From JACVRX01 sp046726315 (GTDB lineage: Bacteria; Actinomycetota; Actinomycetes; Jiangellales; Jiangellaceae): 64,000 nucleotides of DNA. The DNA lies in assembly GCA_046726315.1 (NCBI GenBank), contig JBKPAG010000017.1:62001-126000 (forward strand). Direction: 5' to 3'. Position 1 is the stretch's first letter. Each line of letters opens with the position of its first letter. Positions 19,149 to 28,014 of the stretch are shown in pieces. The notes under the pieces were generated by a model that saw only the letters and a program-made list of their open reading frames with translations, made no database searches and was not told the DNA's origin. A program made the translations under genes and the position numbers.

Positions 19149-20671
19149 CGTTCCCCTGGCTCACCACCCTGATTGCCGTTCCGCTGCTCGGCGCCGCGCT
19201 CACGGCGCTGGTGCCACGCGGGCTCGAGCTGGCGGCGAAGAGGCTCGCCCTGTTCGTCGGTGTGGTTACAGCAATCCTCACCCTGATCGCAGCGGTGGCG
19301 TTCGTCGCCGACGGAGCGACCGAGCAATTCGTCGAACGGTATGAATGGGTCGGCTCGCTCGGTGTCTTCTACGCCGTCGGTGCCGATGGCATCTCGCTCT
19401 CGCTCATCGGGTTGACAGCCGTCGTCACACCAATCGTGCTGCTGGCGATGTGGCGCGAGGCCGAGGCCGAACACCGCAATCCCAAGCCGTTCTTCGCCCT
19501 CATGCTGTTGCTCGAGGCGATGATCATCGGTACCTTCGCTGCCGAGGACGTGCTGCTCTTCTACGTCCTGTTCGAAGCCATGTTGGTGCCTATGTACTTC
19601 CTCATCGGCCTGTACGGCGGCCCGCAACGTCGGTACGCGGCAGTGAAGTTCCTGCTTTACAACCTGCTCGGCGGGCTCATCATGCTGGCGGCGGTGATCG
19701 GGCTCTACGTGCAGTCGGTCGACGCGGGACAGCCCTCGTTCCTGCTCTCCGACCTGGTCGCGCTGGACGTTCCCGTCGAAGTCCAGCGGTGGCTCTTCCT
19801 CGGGTTCATGTTCGCATTCGCGATCAAGGCGCCGCTGTGGCCGTTCCATACCTGGCTGCCGGACGCCGCTGCCGAGGCGACGCCGGCAAACGCCGCATAC
19901 CTGTCCGGCGTCATGGACAAGGTCGGGACGTTCGGCATGATCGCGCTGGTCCTTCCGCTGTTCCCCGATGCCTCGCGCGAGTTCGCGCCGGCCATCGTGG
20001 TACTTGCAGTGATCAGCATCCTCTACGGTGCTCTGCTGGCCGTCGCGCAGACGGACATGAAACGTCTGATCGCCTACACCTCGATCTCGCATTTCGGTTT
20101 CATCGTGATGGGGATCTTCGCGCTGACCAGCCAGGGCGCCGCCGGTTCGACGCTCTACATGGTCAATCACGGGCTGTCGACGGTGGCCCTGTTCGTCATC
20201 GTCGGCTTCATGATCGTCCGACGTGGCTCGAGGCTGGTGGCCGACTACGGCGGCGCGGCGCAACCAGCGCCAATTCTGGCCGGCTCGCTGTTGTTCGCAG
20301 GCCTGTCCGCCCTCGCGCTTCCGGGCCTCGCCACCTTCGTCAGTGAGTTCCTGGTGCTGGTGGGCACGTACAGCCGGTACCGGATCGCAGCAGTCGTCGC
20401 CACGGTGGGGATCATCCTCGCCGCGCTCTACATCCTGCTGTTCTACCAGCGCACGATGACCGGCCCGGCCCGCGAGGCGACTCGGAACTTCGTCGACCTG
20501 AGGCGGCGCGAGTTGCTGGTCGTCGCGCCGCTCGTGGCGCTGCTCCTCGCGGTCGGGTTCTTCCCCAAGCCGGTACTCGACGTCATCGACGACGGCGTCC
20601 AACCGACACTCGCCGAGGTCGGCGTCAGCGATCCCGAGCCGATCACTCCCGCGGCGGAAGGGAGCGAGTGA
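19145..20671 (+). CDS. nuoM: NADH-quinone oxidoreductase subunit M
   Basis: Antiporter-like proton pump subunit, 508 residues and about 14 transmembrane segments. FEAMLVPMYFLIGLYG holds the conserved glutamate and KAPLWPFHTWLPDAAAEATP the channel lysine and the histidine loop, followed by DMKRLIAYTSISHFGFI. The GTG start overlaps the nuoL stop. Two bases separate its stop from the GTG of nuoN. Confidence 0.95.
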   Translation: MTFPWLTTLIAVPLLGAALTALVPRGLELAAKRLALFVGVVTAILTLIAAVAFVADGATEQFVERYEWVGSLGVFYAVGADGISLSLIGLTAVVTPIVLLAMWREAEAEHRNPKPFFALMLLLEAMIIGTFAAEDVLLFYVLFEAMLVPMYFLIGLYGGPQRRYAAVKFLLYNLLGGLIMLAAVIGLYVQSVDAGQPSFLLSDLVALDVPVEVQRWLFLGFMFAFAIKAPLWPFHTWLPDAAAEATPANAAYLSGVMDKVGTFGMIALVLPLFPDASREFAPAIVVLAVISILYGALLAVAQTDMKRLIAYTSISHFGFIVMGIFALTSQGAAGSTLYMVNHGLSTVALFVIVGFMIVRRGSRLVADYGGAAQPAPILAGSLLFAGLSALALPGLATFVSEFLVLVGTYSRYRIAAVVATVGIILAALYILLFYQRTMTGPAREATRNFVDLRRRELLVVAPLVALLLAVGFFPKPVLDVIDDGVQPTLAEVGVSDPEPITPAAEGSE

Positions 20672-20672
20672 G

Positions 20673-22199
20673 GTGAACGCGCCCACTATCGAGTACGCCG
20701 AACTCCTGCCGATGCTCATTGTCTTCGGCGCGGCGGTCGTCGGCGTCTTGATCGAGGCGTTCGCGCCTCGCCGACCACGGCATCTGCTGCAGGTGGGACT
20801 TGCGCTCGCTGCGCTGGTCGCGGCGTTCGTCGCGGTGATCCGGCTGGCCGGAACGTCGATCATCGGTGCGGCGGGCTCGGTGGCGATCGACGGGCCGGCG
20901 TTGTTCCTGCAAGGCGCGATACTGGTGTTTTCTGTGATCAGCGTGCTGTTCTTCGCCGAACGCAGGCTGGAAGGCGGGGGCGACGCGTTTGCACCGTCGG
21001 CATCGGCGCTGCCTGGCGGCGCGGCGGAACGGACCCTGGTTGCCGAAGGTGTCCTGCAGACCGAGGTCTACCCGCTGATGATGTTCGCCATCGGCGGGAT
21101 GCTGTTGTTCCCGGCCGCCAACGATCTGCTGACATTGTTCGTCGCGCTGGAGGTGCTCTCGCTCCCGCTGTACCTGCTGGCAGGAATGGCCCGCCGCCGA
21201 CGGCTACTGTCGCAGGAGGCTGCGCTGAAGTACTTCCTACTCGGTGCCTTCTCGTCAGCGTTCTTCCTCTTTGGCGCCGCGCTGATCTACGGGTTTGCGG
21301 GCTCCGTCCGGCTGTCCGACATCGACGAGGCGCTGGGCGCCAGGGTGGGCCAGGAAGGCCTGCTGCTCGCCGGAGTCGGCCTGATAGCGGTCGGTCTGCT
21401 GTTCAAGGTGAGCGCAGCTCCGTTCCACTCGTGGACCCCTGATGTGTACCAAGGCGCGCCGACACCGGTCACCGGCTTCATGGCCGCCTGCACGAAGATT
21501 GCCGCGTTCGGAGCGATGCTGCGGATCTTCTACGTGTCGTTCGGCGCGGTGAGCAGCGACTGGCAGCCGATGTTCTGGGCAGTGGCGATCCTCACCATGA
21601 TGGTCGGCGTCGTTGTTGCACTGACCCAAACCGACGTCAAGCGTATGTTGGCGTACTCCTCGATCGCCCACGCCGGGTTCATTTTCACGGGGATGGTGGC
21701 TGCCGACGCGATCGGCACGGCCAGCGTGCTGTTCTATCTGGTGGTCTACGGCTTCACCACGGTCGGAGCATTCGCCGTCGTGACCCTCGTGCGCGACTCC
21801 GCGGGGGAGGCCACGCACCTGGCGAAGTGGGCCGGTCTCGGCAAGCGTTCGCCGGTGGTCGCTGCGACGTTCGCGCTGTTCCTGCTCGCCTTCGCCGGCA
21901 TCCCACTCACCAGCGGCTTCGTCGGCAAGCTCGCCGTCTTCTCGGCGGCGATCGACGCCGGAGCGGTGGCGCTGGTCATCGTCGGTCTGGTCGCGAGTGC
22001 GATTGCCGCGTTCTTCTACATCCGGGTCATCGTCCTGATGTTCTTCACCGAACCGGCCGCCGACGGCCCAACGGTTGCCGTGCCGAGCACGTGGACTACC
22101 GTCGGTATCGGCGTGGGCGTCGCAGCGACGGTCATCCTTGGCATCCTGCCCGGGCCGCTGCTCGAGCTTGCTCAGCAGGCAGCGGTGTTTGTTCGCTGA
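20673..22199 (+). CDS. nuoN: NADH-quinone oxidoreductase subunit N
   Basis: Antiporter-like proton pump subunit nearest to NuoK, 508 residues. Diagnostic segments are FVALEVLSLPLYLLAGMARR, KVSAAPFHSWTPDVYQGAPT and DVKRMLAYSSIAHAGFI. Helix count is about 14. It closes the 14-gene operon; a polyprenyl diphosphate synthase gene follows after 32 bases with its own GGAGGAGG site and may still be on the same transcript. Confidence 0.95.
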   Translation: MNAPTIEYAELLPMLIVFGAAVVGVLIEAFAPRRPRHLLQVGLALAALVAAFVAVIRLAGTSIIGAAGSVAIDGPALFLQGAILVFSVISVLFFAERRLEGGGDAFAPSASALPGGAAERTLVAEGVLQTEVYPLMMFAIGGMLLFPAANDLLTLFVALEVLSLPLYLLAGMARRRRLLSQEAALKYFLLGAFSSAFFLFGAALIYGFAGSVRLSDIDEALGARVGQEGLLLAGVGLIAVGLLFKVSAAPFHSWTPDVYQGAPTPVTGFMAACTKIAAFGAMLRIFYVSFGAVSSDWQPMFWAVAILTMMVGVVVALTQTDVKRMLAYSSIAHAGFIFTGMVAADAIGTASVLFYLVVYGFTTVGAFAVVTLVRDSAGEATHLAKWAGLGKRSPVVAATFALFLLAFAGIPLTSGFVGKLAVFSAAIDAGAVALVIVGLVASAIAAFFYIRVIVLMFFTEPAADGPTVAVPSTWTTVGIGVGVAATVILGILPGPLLELAQQAAVFVR

Positions 22200-22231
22200 G
22201 TCCGTTTCGCTGACGACCGAGGAGGAGGCCC

Positions 22232-23230
22232 GTGGCGACCTCTCCGGTCCCCGCGATTCCCTCGGTTGGCCCGGCATTCGAGGCGTCGGTCGCGGCTGGA
22301 CTCGAGGAGGTGGAGGAACGGCTGGCCGAGGCCGTCAAGTCCGACGACGCGATGCTCGCCGCCGCGTCGCGGCATCTGGTCGCGGCCGGAGGCAAACGGT
22401 TCCGGCCGTTGCTCGCTTTGACGGCCGGTCACTTCGGCGACCCGGATGCACCTGGCGTTGTGCGCGCGGCCGTCGTTGTCGAGCTCACCCACGTCGCTAC
22501 GCTCTACCACGACGACGTGATGGACGAGGCCGCCCTGCGGCGAGGGGCGCCCAGCGCGAACGCCCTGTGGGGCAACACCGTCGCGATCCTCACGGGGGAC
22601 TTTTTGTTCGCGCGGGCGTCGGACATCGCAGCAGACCTGGGTACCGAGTCGGTCCGGATTCAGTCGAGGACGTTCGAGCGGCTGGTGCACGGTCAGCTGA
22701 GGGAGACGTTGGGTCCGAAGGAAGACGAGGATCCGGTCGCCCACTACCTGGGTGTGCTGTCGGACAAGACGGCGTCCCTCATCGCGACCTCGGCGCGGCT
22801 CGGGGCATTGCATGCGGGAGCGCCGAATGGAACCGTCGATGTGCTCGCCCGATTCGGCGAACGCATCGGCATGGCCTTCCAGCTCGCCGATGACGTCCTC
22901 GACATCGCCAGCGAGTCCACGGTGTTGGGTAAGGCTTCGGGCACCGACCTGCGCGAAGGGATCGCGACGCTTCCCGTCCTGTACGCCAGACAGTCGACCG
23001 ACCCGGCGGATGCCAGGCTCCGGGCCCTGATCGGCGGCCCGCTGAACGACGAAGCCGTCCGCGCGGAGGCCGTGCAGCTGCTGCGTGCACACCCCGCGAT
23101 GGCCCGCAGCCGAGCCGTCGTCCGCCGCTATGCCGAAGATGCCCGCGAGGTCCTCACGCCGCTGCCCGATATCCCCGCCCGCCGCGCCCTCGAAGCCCTG
23201 TGCACCTCAGTCGTCACCCGCACCGCCTGA
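22232..23230 (+). CDS. Long-chain trans-polyprenyl diphosphate synthase
   Basis: Condenses isopentenyl diphosphate onto an allylic primer to make the side chain of menaquinone; 332 residues. Both aspartate-rich magnesium sites are intact: first DDVMD at residues 94-98 followed by RRGAPSAN, second DDVLD at 220-224 after FQLA, with GGKRFRPLL near residue 50. A small residue pair before the first site fits long chain products (C35-C45), but product length cannot be read reliably. GTG 22232 has a strong GGAGGAGG site. Its position directly behind the nuo operon supports a quinone role. It converges on korB with a 14-base gap. Confidence 0.9.
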   Translation: MATSPVPAIPSVGPAFEASVAAGLEEVEERLAEAVKSDDAMLAAASRHLVAAGGKRFRPLLALTAGHFGDPDAPGVVRAAVVVELTHVATLYHDDVMDEAALRRGAPSANALWGNTVAILTGDFLFARASDIAADLGTESVRIQSRTFERLVHGQLRETLGPKEDEDPVAHYLGVLSDKTASLIATSARLGALHAGAPNGTVDVLARFGERIGMAFQLADDVLDIASESTVLGKASGTDLREGIATLPVLYARQSTDPADARLRALIGGPLNDEAVRAEAVQLLRAHPAMARSRAVVRRYAEDAREVLTPLPDIPARRALEALCTSVVTRTA

Positions 23231-23244
23231 CAGCGTAGTCGCCG

Positions 23245-24309
23245 TCAGTTGACGGTCCAGGGATCGCTGCCGGCGAGGAGGCCGGCCAGGTCGCCGGGAC
23301 CTTGGGTGTCGACTGCGCGATCCAGCTGGGCCGTCATGAGGTCGCCGTATGTCGCTCGGTCGACCTGCCGGAAGATGCCGATCGCCGACCGGGCGAGGGA
23401 GCCGGGGTCGGCCAACCGGGACAACGCGAACGCCTGTGACGGGTCGGCGGCGTGCGCGTCATGGACGATCACCGCGGGGTCGTCGCCGCCACAGACCTCC
23501 AGGCCACCTGTCGCGGGGTCTCGGCGCACACCCTGGTCGAGATCGGCGCCGAAACGCACCGGCTGGCCGTGTTCGAGCCGGATCAGCACGTCGTCACGAG
23601 TGTCTGCGCTCTTGAGCAGGTCAAATGCGCCGTCGTTAAAGATGTTGCAGTTCTGGTAGATCTCCACCAGCGATGTGCCGCGGTGTGCGGCGGCCGCACG
23701 CAGCACCGACGTCAGGTGCGCCCGGTCGGAATCGATGCTCCGGGCGACGAAGGTGGCTTCTGCACCCAATGCCAGGGATACCGGGTTGAACGGAGCGTCC
23801 AGCGAGCCCATCGGGGTCGACTTGGTGATCTTGCCGAGCTCCGACGTCGGCGAATATTGACCCTTGGTGAGCCCGTAGATGCGGTTGTTGAACAGCAGGA
23901 TCGTCAGGTTGACATTGCGCCGCAGCGCGTGGATGAGATGGTTGCCGCCGATCGACAGCGCGTCGCCGTCACCGGTGACCACCCACACCGACAGGTCCGG
24001 TCGCGACGCAGCGAGCCCGGTGGCTATCGCCGGCGCACGTCCGTGGATGGAGTGCATCCCGTACGTGTCCAAGTAGTACGGGAACCGCGACGAGCACCCG
24101 ATGCCCGAGATGAACACGATGTTCTCGCGCCGCAGCCCGAGCTCTGGCAGGAACCCCTGAACCGTGGCGAGGATCGCGTAGTCGCCGCAGCCCGGGCACC
24201 AGCGGACCTCCTGGTCGCTGGTGAAGGTCTTCTTGGTTTCGGGGACGTCGGTGATAGGCACGCCCTGCAGGCCGGCTGGCAATCCCAGCTCGACCGTGGT
24301 GTCAGACAT
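23245..24309 (-). CDS. korB: 2-oxoacid:ferredoxin oxidoreductase, beta subunit
   Basis: Beta subunit of a 2-oxoglutarate (or related 2-oxoacid) ferredoxin oxidoreductase: binds thiamine diphosphate and a 4Fe-4S cluster and hands electrons to ferredoxin. The 354-residue protein has CPGCGDYAI (Cys38, Cys41), GIGCSSRFPYY, the thiamine motif GDGDALSIGGNHLIHA with NNRIYGLTKGQYSPTS, and a further cysteine in YQNCNIFND. ATG 24309 overlaps the korA stop, so the two are coupled. The C-terminal 60 residues vary in the family. In mycobacteria the homologous KorAB replaces or supplements 2-oxoglutarate dehydrogenase. Confidence 0.92.
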   Translation of the reverse strand: MSDTTVELGLPAGLQGVPITDVPETKKTFTSDQEVRWCPGCGDYAILATVQGFLPELGLRRENIVFISGIGCSSRFPYYLDTYGMHSIHGRAPAIATGLAASRPDLSVWVVTGDGDALSIGGNHLIHALRRNVNLTILLFNNRIYGLTKGQYSPTSELGKITKSTPMGSLDAPFNPVSLALGAEATFVARSIDSDRAHLTSVLRAAAAHRGTSLVEIYQNCNIFNDGAFDLLKSADTRDDVLIRLEHGQPVRFGADLDQGVRRDPATGGLEVCGGDDPAVIVHDAHAADPSQAFALSRLADPGSLARSAIGIFRQVDRATYGDLMTAQLDRAVDTQGPGDLAGLLAGSDPWTVN

Positions 24310-26167
24310 CCGCAATCGCCTTCTCGATGACGTCGGCGAGCTCCTCAGCCTTGAACGGTAGCCCGCGGACGCGGTTGTAACTCATGACGTCGACCAGGAA
24401 CCGGCCGCGAAGCAACAGCGCGAGCTGACCGAGGTTCATCTCTGGCACCAATACCTGGTCATACGACCGCAGAACCTCACCGGTGTTGGCTGGGAACGGG
24501 TTGAGGTGGCGCAGATGGGCCTGGGCAACTGGCTGGCCGGCCTTGCGGATCCGTCTCACCGCCGCGCCGATGGGGCCGTAGGTGGAGCCCCAGCCCAGCA
24601 CCAATAGCCGCGCGTCGCCGGTGGGGTCGTCGACGGCGAGAGGTCTGATGCTTGCGGCGATACCGTCGATCTTGGCTTGCCGCAGCCGCACCATCCGGTC
24701 GTGGTTGTCCGGGTCGTAGGAGATGTCGCCTGACCCATCGGCCTTCTCGATGCCGCCGATACGGTGCTCGAGACCTGCGGTACCCGGAATTGCCCACGGG
24801 CGGGCGAGCGTCGATGGATCGCGCAGGTAGGGCCAGAACTCCGTGGGTCCGGTGCCGTTCCCGTGGTTCAGGGCGGTTGCGAAGCCGGGGTCGATGACCG
24901 GCAGATCGGACACGGCCGGGATCCGCCACGGCTCGGCGCCGTTGGCCAGGTTGCCGTCGGAGAGCAGCAGCACAGGCGTCCGGTAAGTCACCGCGATTCG
25001 GGCGGCCTCCAAGGCGGCGTCGAAGCAGTCGCCGGGCGAGCAGGGTGCGACGATCGGCACCGGCGCTTCGCTGTTACGGCCGAACATCGCCTGCAACAGG
25101 TCGGCCTGCTCGGTCTTCGTGGGCAGGCCGGTGGACGGGCCGCCGCGCTGGATGTCGCAGACGATCAACGGCAGCTCGAGCGAGACTGCCAGGCCGATGG
25201 TTTCCGACTTGAGCGCGACACCGGGGCCCGACGTCGACGTGACGCCAAGTGCGCCGCCGAATGCCGCGCCGAGCGCTGCACCGATCCCGGCGATCTCGTC
25301 CTCGGCCTGGAACGTCCGCACCCCGAACCGCTTGTGCTTGGACAGCTCGTGCAGGATGTCCGACGCCGGCGTGATCGGGTACGAGCCCAGGAACAGCGGG
25401 AGCCCACTGCGCTGGGACGCGGCGATCAGACCGTAGGACAGGGCCAGGTTGCCGGTGATGTTCCGGTACCTGCCAGGCGGCAGCGGCGCCGGTTTGACCT
25501 CGTACGAGACCGCGAAGTCCTCGGTGGTCTCGCCATAGTTCCAGCCTGCCCTGAACGCGGTGATGTTGGCGTCGCGGATCGCGGGGTGCTTGGCGAACTT
25601 CCGCTCCAGAAACCGCTCGGTGCCCTCGGTGGGCCGGCCGTACATCCACGACAGCAGGCCCAGCGCGAACATGTTCTTGGAACGCCCGGCCTCCTTGCGG
25701 GTGAGACCGAAGTCCTTCAGCGCGGTCATGGTCATGCCGGTGAGGTCGAGCGCGTGGACCTTGTATGCGTCGAGACTGCCGTCCTCGAGTGGGTTGGCTT
25801 GGTAGCCGACCTTCCTCAGTGCGCGGTCGGTGAAGTCGGAGTTGTCGACGATCACCATTGCGCCGCGGGGGAGATCGTCGATGTTGGCCTTGAGCGCGGC
25901 TGGGTTCATCGCAACGAGCACGTTCGGTGCGTCGCCTGGGGTCAGGATGTCGTGGTCGGCGAAGTGCAGCTGGAAGCTCGACACCCCGGGCAGAGTCCCC
26001 GCTGGAGCGCGGATCTCAGCCGGGAAGTTCGGCAGCGTGGACAGGTCGTTGCCGAAAGAGGCCGTCTCGGCGGTGAACCTGTCTCCGGTCAGCTGCATCC
26101 CGTCACCGGAGTCGCCTGCGAATCGGATGATCACACGGTCGAGCTCCCGGACCTGCTTTCCGGTCAC
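24302..26167 (-). CDS. korA: 2-oxoacid:ferredoxin oxidoreductase, alpha subunit
   Basis: Alpha subunit fused with the gamma domain, 621 residues. The N-terminal gamma part shows FAGDSGDGMQLTGDRF; the alpha part begins near residue 230 with GNLALSYGLIAA and continues with GSYPITPASDILHELS, EDEIAGIGAALGAAFGG and STSGPGVALKSE; a C-terminal domain carries LGWGSTYGPIGAAV. This is the usual architecture of KorA. The GTG start at 26167 has its best ribosome site (GGGGAGG) unusually far upstream, so the exact start is uncertain. It is divergent from nuoA2 with about 270 bases between starts, an arrangement that invites shared control. Confidence 0.92.
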   Translation of the reverse strand: MTGKQVRELDRVIIRFAGDSGDGMQLTGDRFTAETASFGNDLSTLPNFPAEIRAPAGTLPGVSSFQLHFADHDILTPGDAPNVLVAMNPAALKANIDDLPRGAMVIVDNSDFTDRALRKVGYQANPLEDGSLDAYKVHALDLTGMTMTALKDFGLTRKEAGRSKNMFALGLLSWMYGRPTEGTERFLERKFAKHPAIRDANITAFRAGWNYGETTEDFAVSYEVKPAPLPPGRYRNITGNLALSYGLIAASQRSGLPLFLGSYPITPASDILHELSKHKRFGVRTFQAEDEIAGIGAALGAAFGGALGVTSTSGPGVALKSETIGLAVSLELPLIVCDIQRGGPSTGLPTKTEQADLLQAMFGRNSEAPVPIVAPCSPGDCFDAALEAARIAVTYRTPVLLLSDGNLANGAEPWRIPAVSDLPVIDPGFATALNHGNGTGPTEFWPYLRDPSTLARPWAIPGTAGLEHRIGGIEKADGSGDISYDPDNHDRMVRLRQAKIDGIAASIRPLAVDDPTGDARLLVLGWGSTYGPIGAAVRRIRKAGQPVAQAHLRHLNPFPANTGEVLRSYDQVLVPEMNLGQLALLLRGRFLVDVMSYNRVRGLPFKAEELADVIEKAIADV

Positions 26168-26435
26168 CGGATGTTGACGCCTCCCCTAGGTGGCACGTCT
26201 TGGCGCGTGGCCGTCGTTAGCCATGCGATGCGTCGTGCGCCTCCTGAATCAATGCTACGTCCGTCTGACCTTGTTCCCGTGCGGCGACTCGGGAATGTGC
26301 ACGTGCGTTACCCGAACGTCACCCCTCGTAGATGGTTTCGCACTCGCCGCCCCGGTGGGTTGGCCCGGCGGTCCCCGACCACGGGTAGCGTGGTGGGAGC
26401 CGACTCGCACAGTGTGGCGCCGGGAGGAGGCGGCC

Positions 26436-26807
26436 GTGGAAGCGTACCTCAGTCCGTACGTCGTCCTTGCGGTCGTCGCGCTCGCCGGTGCCGGGTTCGT
26501 CGCTCTCGCATACGGCGCCAACCGCTTACTCGCTCCCCGCAAGCCGACTCGCGAGAAGTTGCTCACCTACGAGTCCGGGGTCGACCCAGTGGGCGAGGGC
26601 TGGGCGCACACGCATATCCGCTACTACGTCTACGCCTTCCTCTATGTGGTCTTCGCTGTCGACGCCGTCTACCTGTTCCCGTGGGCGACGGTGTTCGCCG
26701 AACCGAATTTCGGGGCCACGACGCTGATCGAGATGTTCGTCTTTCTCGGCCTGTTGGCAACCGGGATCCTGTACGCCGTCCGGCGCGGAGTCCTGACGTG
26801 GCAGTAA
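26436..26807 (+). CDS. nuoA2: Second NADH-quinone oxidoreductase-like subunit A
   Basis: First gene of a second, shortened nuo locus, 123 residues with three transmembrane helices. It keeps TYESGVDPVGEGW in the loop (Ser where NuoA1 has Cys in YECG), then HIRYYVYAFLYVVFAVDAVYLFPWA. GTG 26436 lies after GGAGGAGG. The membrane helices keep the acidic positions of NuoA, so a proton-path role is likely. A candidate -10 (TAGCGT, 26386-26391) lies 45 bases upstream without a convincing -35. Confidence 0.92.
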   Translation: MEAYLSPYVVLAVVALAGAGFVALAYGANRLLAPRKPTREKLLTYESGVDPVGEGWAHTHIRYYVYAFLYVVFAVDAVYLFPWATVFAEPNFGATTLIEMFVFLGLLATGILYAVRRGVLTWQ

Positions 26808-27421
26808 CCGAGCTAGGGATGCCTGGCCATGGGGCCCCCGACGACCTGGGCGCCGGTCATGTCGGGCTGGCGCAACGGCTGGTACCCGAACCGGTCCGGA
26901 TCGTGCTCAACTGGGGCCGCCGCTATTCGCTGTGGGTATTCAACTTTGGTCTCGCGTGCTGCGCCATCGAGTTCATCGCGGCGTCTATGGCCCGGCACGA
27001 TTTCATCCGGTTGGGTGTGATCCCGTTCGCTCCCGGTCCCCGGCAGGCCGATCTGATGGTCGTGTCCGGGACGGTCACCGACAAGATGGCGCCGGCGGTC
27101 CGACGGCTCTACGAGCAGATACCCGAACCGAAATACGTCATCTCTTTCGGCGCGTGTTCGAACTCCGGTGGCCCGTACTGGGACTCGTACTCGGTGACCA
27201 AGGGCGTCGACCAGGTGGTGCCCGTCGACGTGTACGTCCCCGGCTGCCCGCCGCGTCCGGAGGCCCTGCTGCAGGGGATTCTCAAGCTGCAGGAGAAAAT
27301 CGCCGCGGAGAACCTTGCCGAGCGATATCCGGATCCGGCTGCCGTTCGCCGCGAGGCGGCCCCGGGAACGCTGACCCGCCCGTTGGTGTCGCCTGCTGCA
27401 CCGGAGCGAGAACGACCGTGA
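26798..27421 (+). CDS. nuoB2: Second NADH-quinone oxidoreductase-like subunit B
   Basis: Paralogue of NuoB, 207 residues from GTG 26798 (ATG 26819, after the nuoA2 stop, is equally possible and would give 200). All four N2 ligands are kept: Cys54-Cys55 in LACCAIE, Cys120 in GACSNSGG and Cys150 in VPGCPPRPE, so this complex should still deliver electrons to a quinone. The sequence from LNWGRRYSLWVFNFG onward is distinct from NuoB1. Its stop overlaps the GTG of nuoC2. Confidence 0.94.
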   Translation: MAVTELGMPGHGAPDDLGAGHVGLAQRLVPEPVRIVLNWGRRYSLWVFNFGLACCAIEFIAASMARHDFIRLGVIPFAPGPRQADLMVVSGTVTDKMAPAVRRLYEQIPEPKYVISFGACSNSGGPYWDSYSVTKGVDQVVPVDVYVPGCPPRPEALLQGILKLQEKIAAENLAERYPDPAAVRREAAPGTLTRPLVSPAAPERERP

Positions 27422-28014
27422 CCGAGCAGAGCGAAGACTGGGCGGTCCAGCTCGCGCACGCCGCCGGTGAAGGTGCCGAGGTTGGTGACGCCTTCGGGGT
27501 GCCCGTATTCGACGTCGCCGCGGAACGATGGCTGGCGACGCTGGAGGCCGCTCGCGACTCGGGGCTGACCTTCTTCGACTGGCTGTCCGCCGTCGATGAG
27601 TTGGACGAGGGCTTCTCGGTGGTCGTCCACGTCGCGGATCTGACCCGGCATCCGGTCCTGCACCTGCTGGTGCGGACGCGTATACCGCGGGACACACCCG
27701 TACTTCCGTCGGCGACAGGCGTGTACCGCGGCGCGGCGTGGCACGAGCGTGAGACGCACGAGATGTTCGGCGTCGAGTTCGACGGTCATCCTGGCCTCGA
27801 CCCGCTGCTGTTGCCCGACGGGTTCGATGGCCATCCGCTGCGGAAGGAGTTCGTGCTGGCCGCGCGCGCCGCCAAGCCGTGGCCCGGCGCCAAGGAGCCA
27901 GGCGAAGGCGGTGCGGCTGCGGCCGCCCCGTCCCGTCGGCGGATGCTGCCGCCGGGGGTGCCAGATGCGTCCTGGGGGCCTCATCCGCCCGGCGACGAAG
28001 GTGCGCAAGCGTGA
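27418..28014 (+). CDS. nuoC2: Second NADH-quinone oxidoreductase-like subunit C
   Basis: A 198-residue NuoC-type protein. The signature WHERETHEMFGVEFDGHPGL and the closing GHPLRKEF match the 30-kDa subunit; it lacks the long N-terminal extension of NuoC1 but has its own Ala/Pro-rich C-terminal 50 residues. It is not a NuoCD fusion: there is no 49-kDa motif after it and the next gene is nuoH2. That makes NuoD the missing partner in this locus. GTG 27418 and its stop overlap both neighbours. Confidence 0.9.
   Translation: MTEQSEDWAVQLAHAAGEGAEVGDAFGVPVFDVAAERWLATLEAARDSGLTFFDWLSAVDELDEGFSVVVHVADLTRHPVLHLLVRTRIPRDTPVLPSATGVYRGAAWHERETHEMFGVEFDGHPGLDPLLLPDGFDGHPLRKEFVLAARAAKPWPGAKEPGEGGAAAAAPSRRRMLPPGVPDASWGPHPPGDEGAQA

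Noticed and set aside
24764..26797. Open frame upstream of and continuous with nuoB2
   Set aside because: It is antisense to korA for most of its length and crosses nuoA2; only the part from about 26798 has NuoB sequence.
27418..28014. nuoC2 as a NuoD or NuoCD protein
   Set aside because: Only the 30-kDa signature is present; the 49-kDa motifs (GPQHPSTHG and others) are absent here and elsewhere in the locus.
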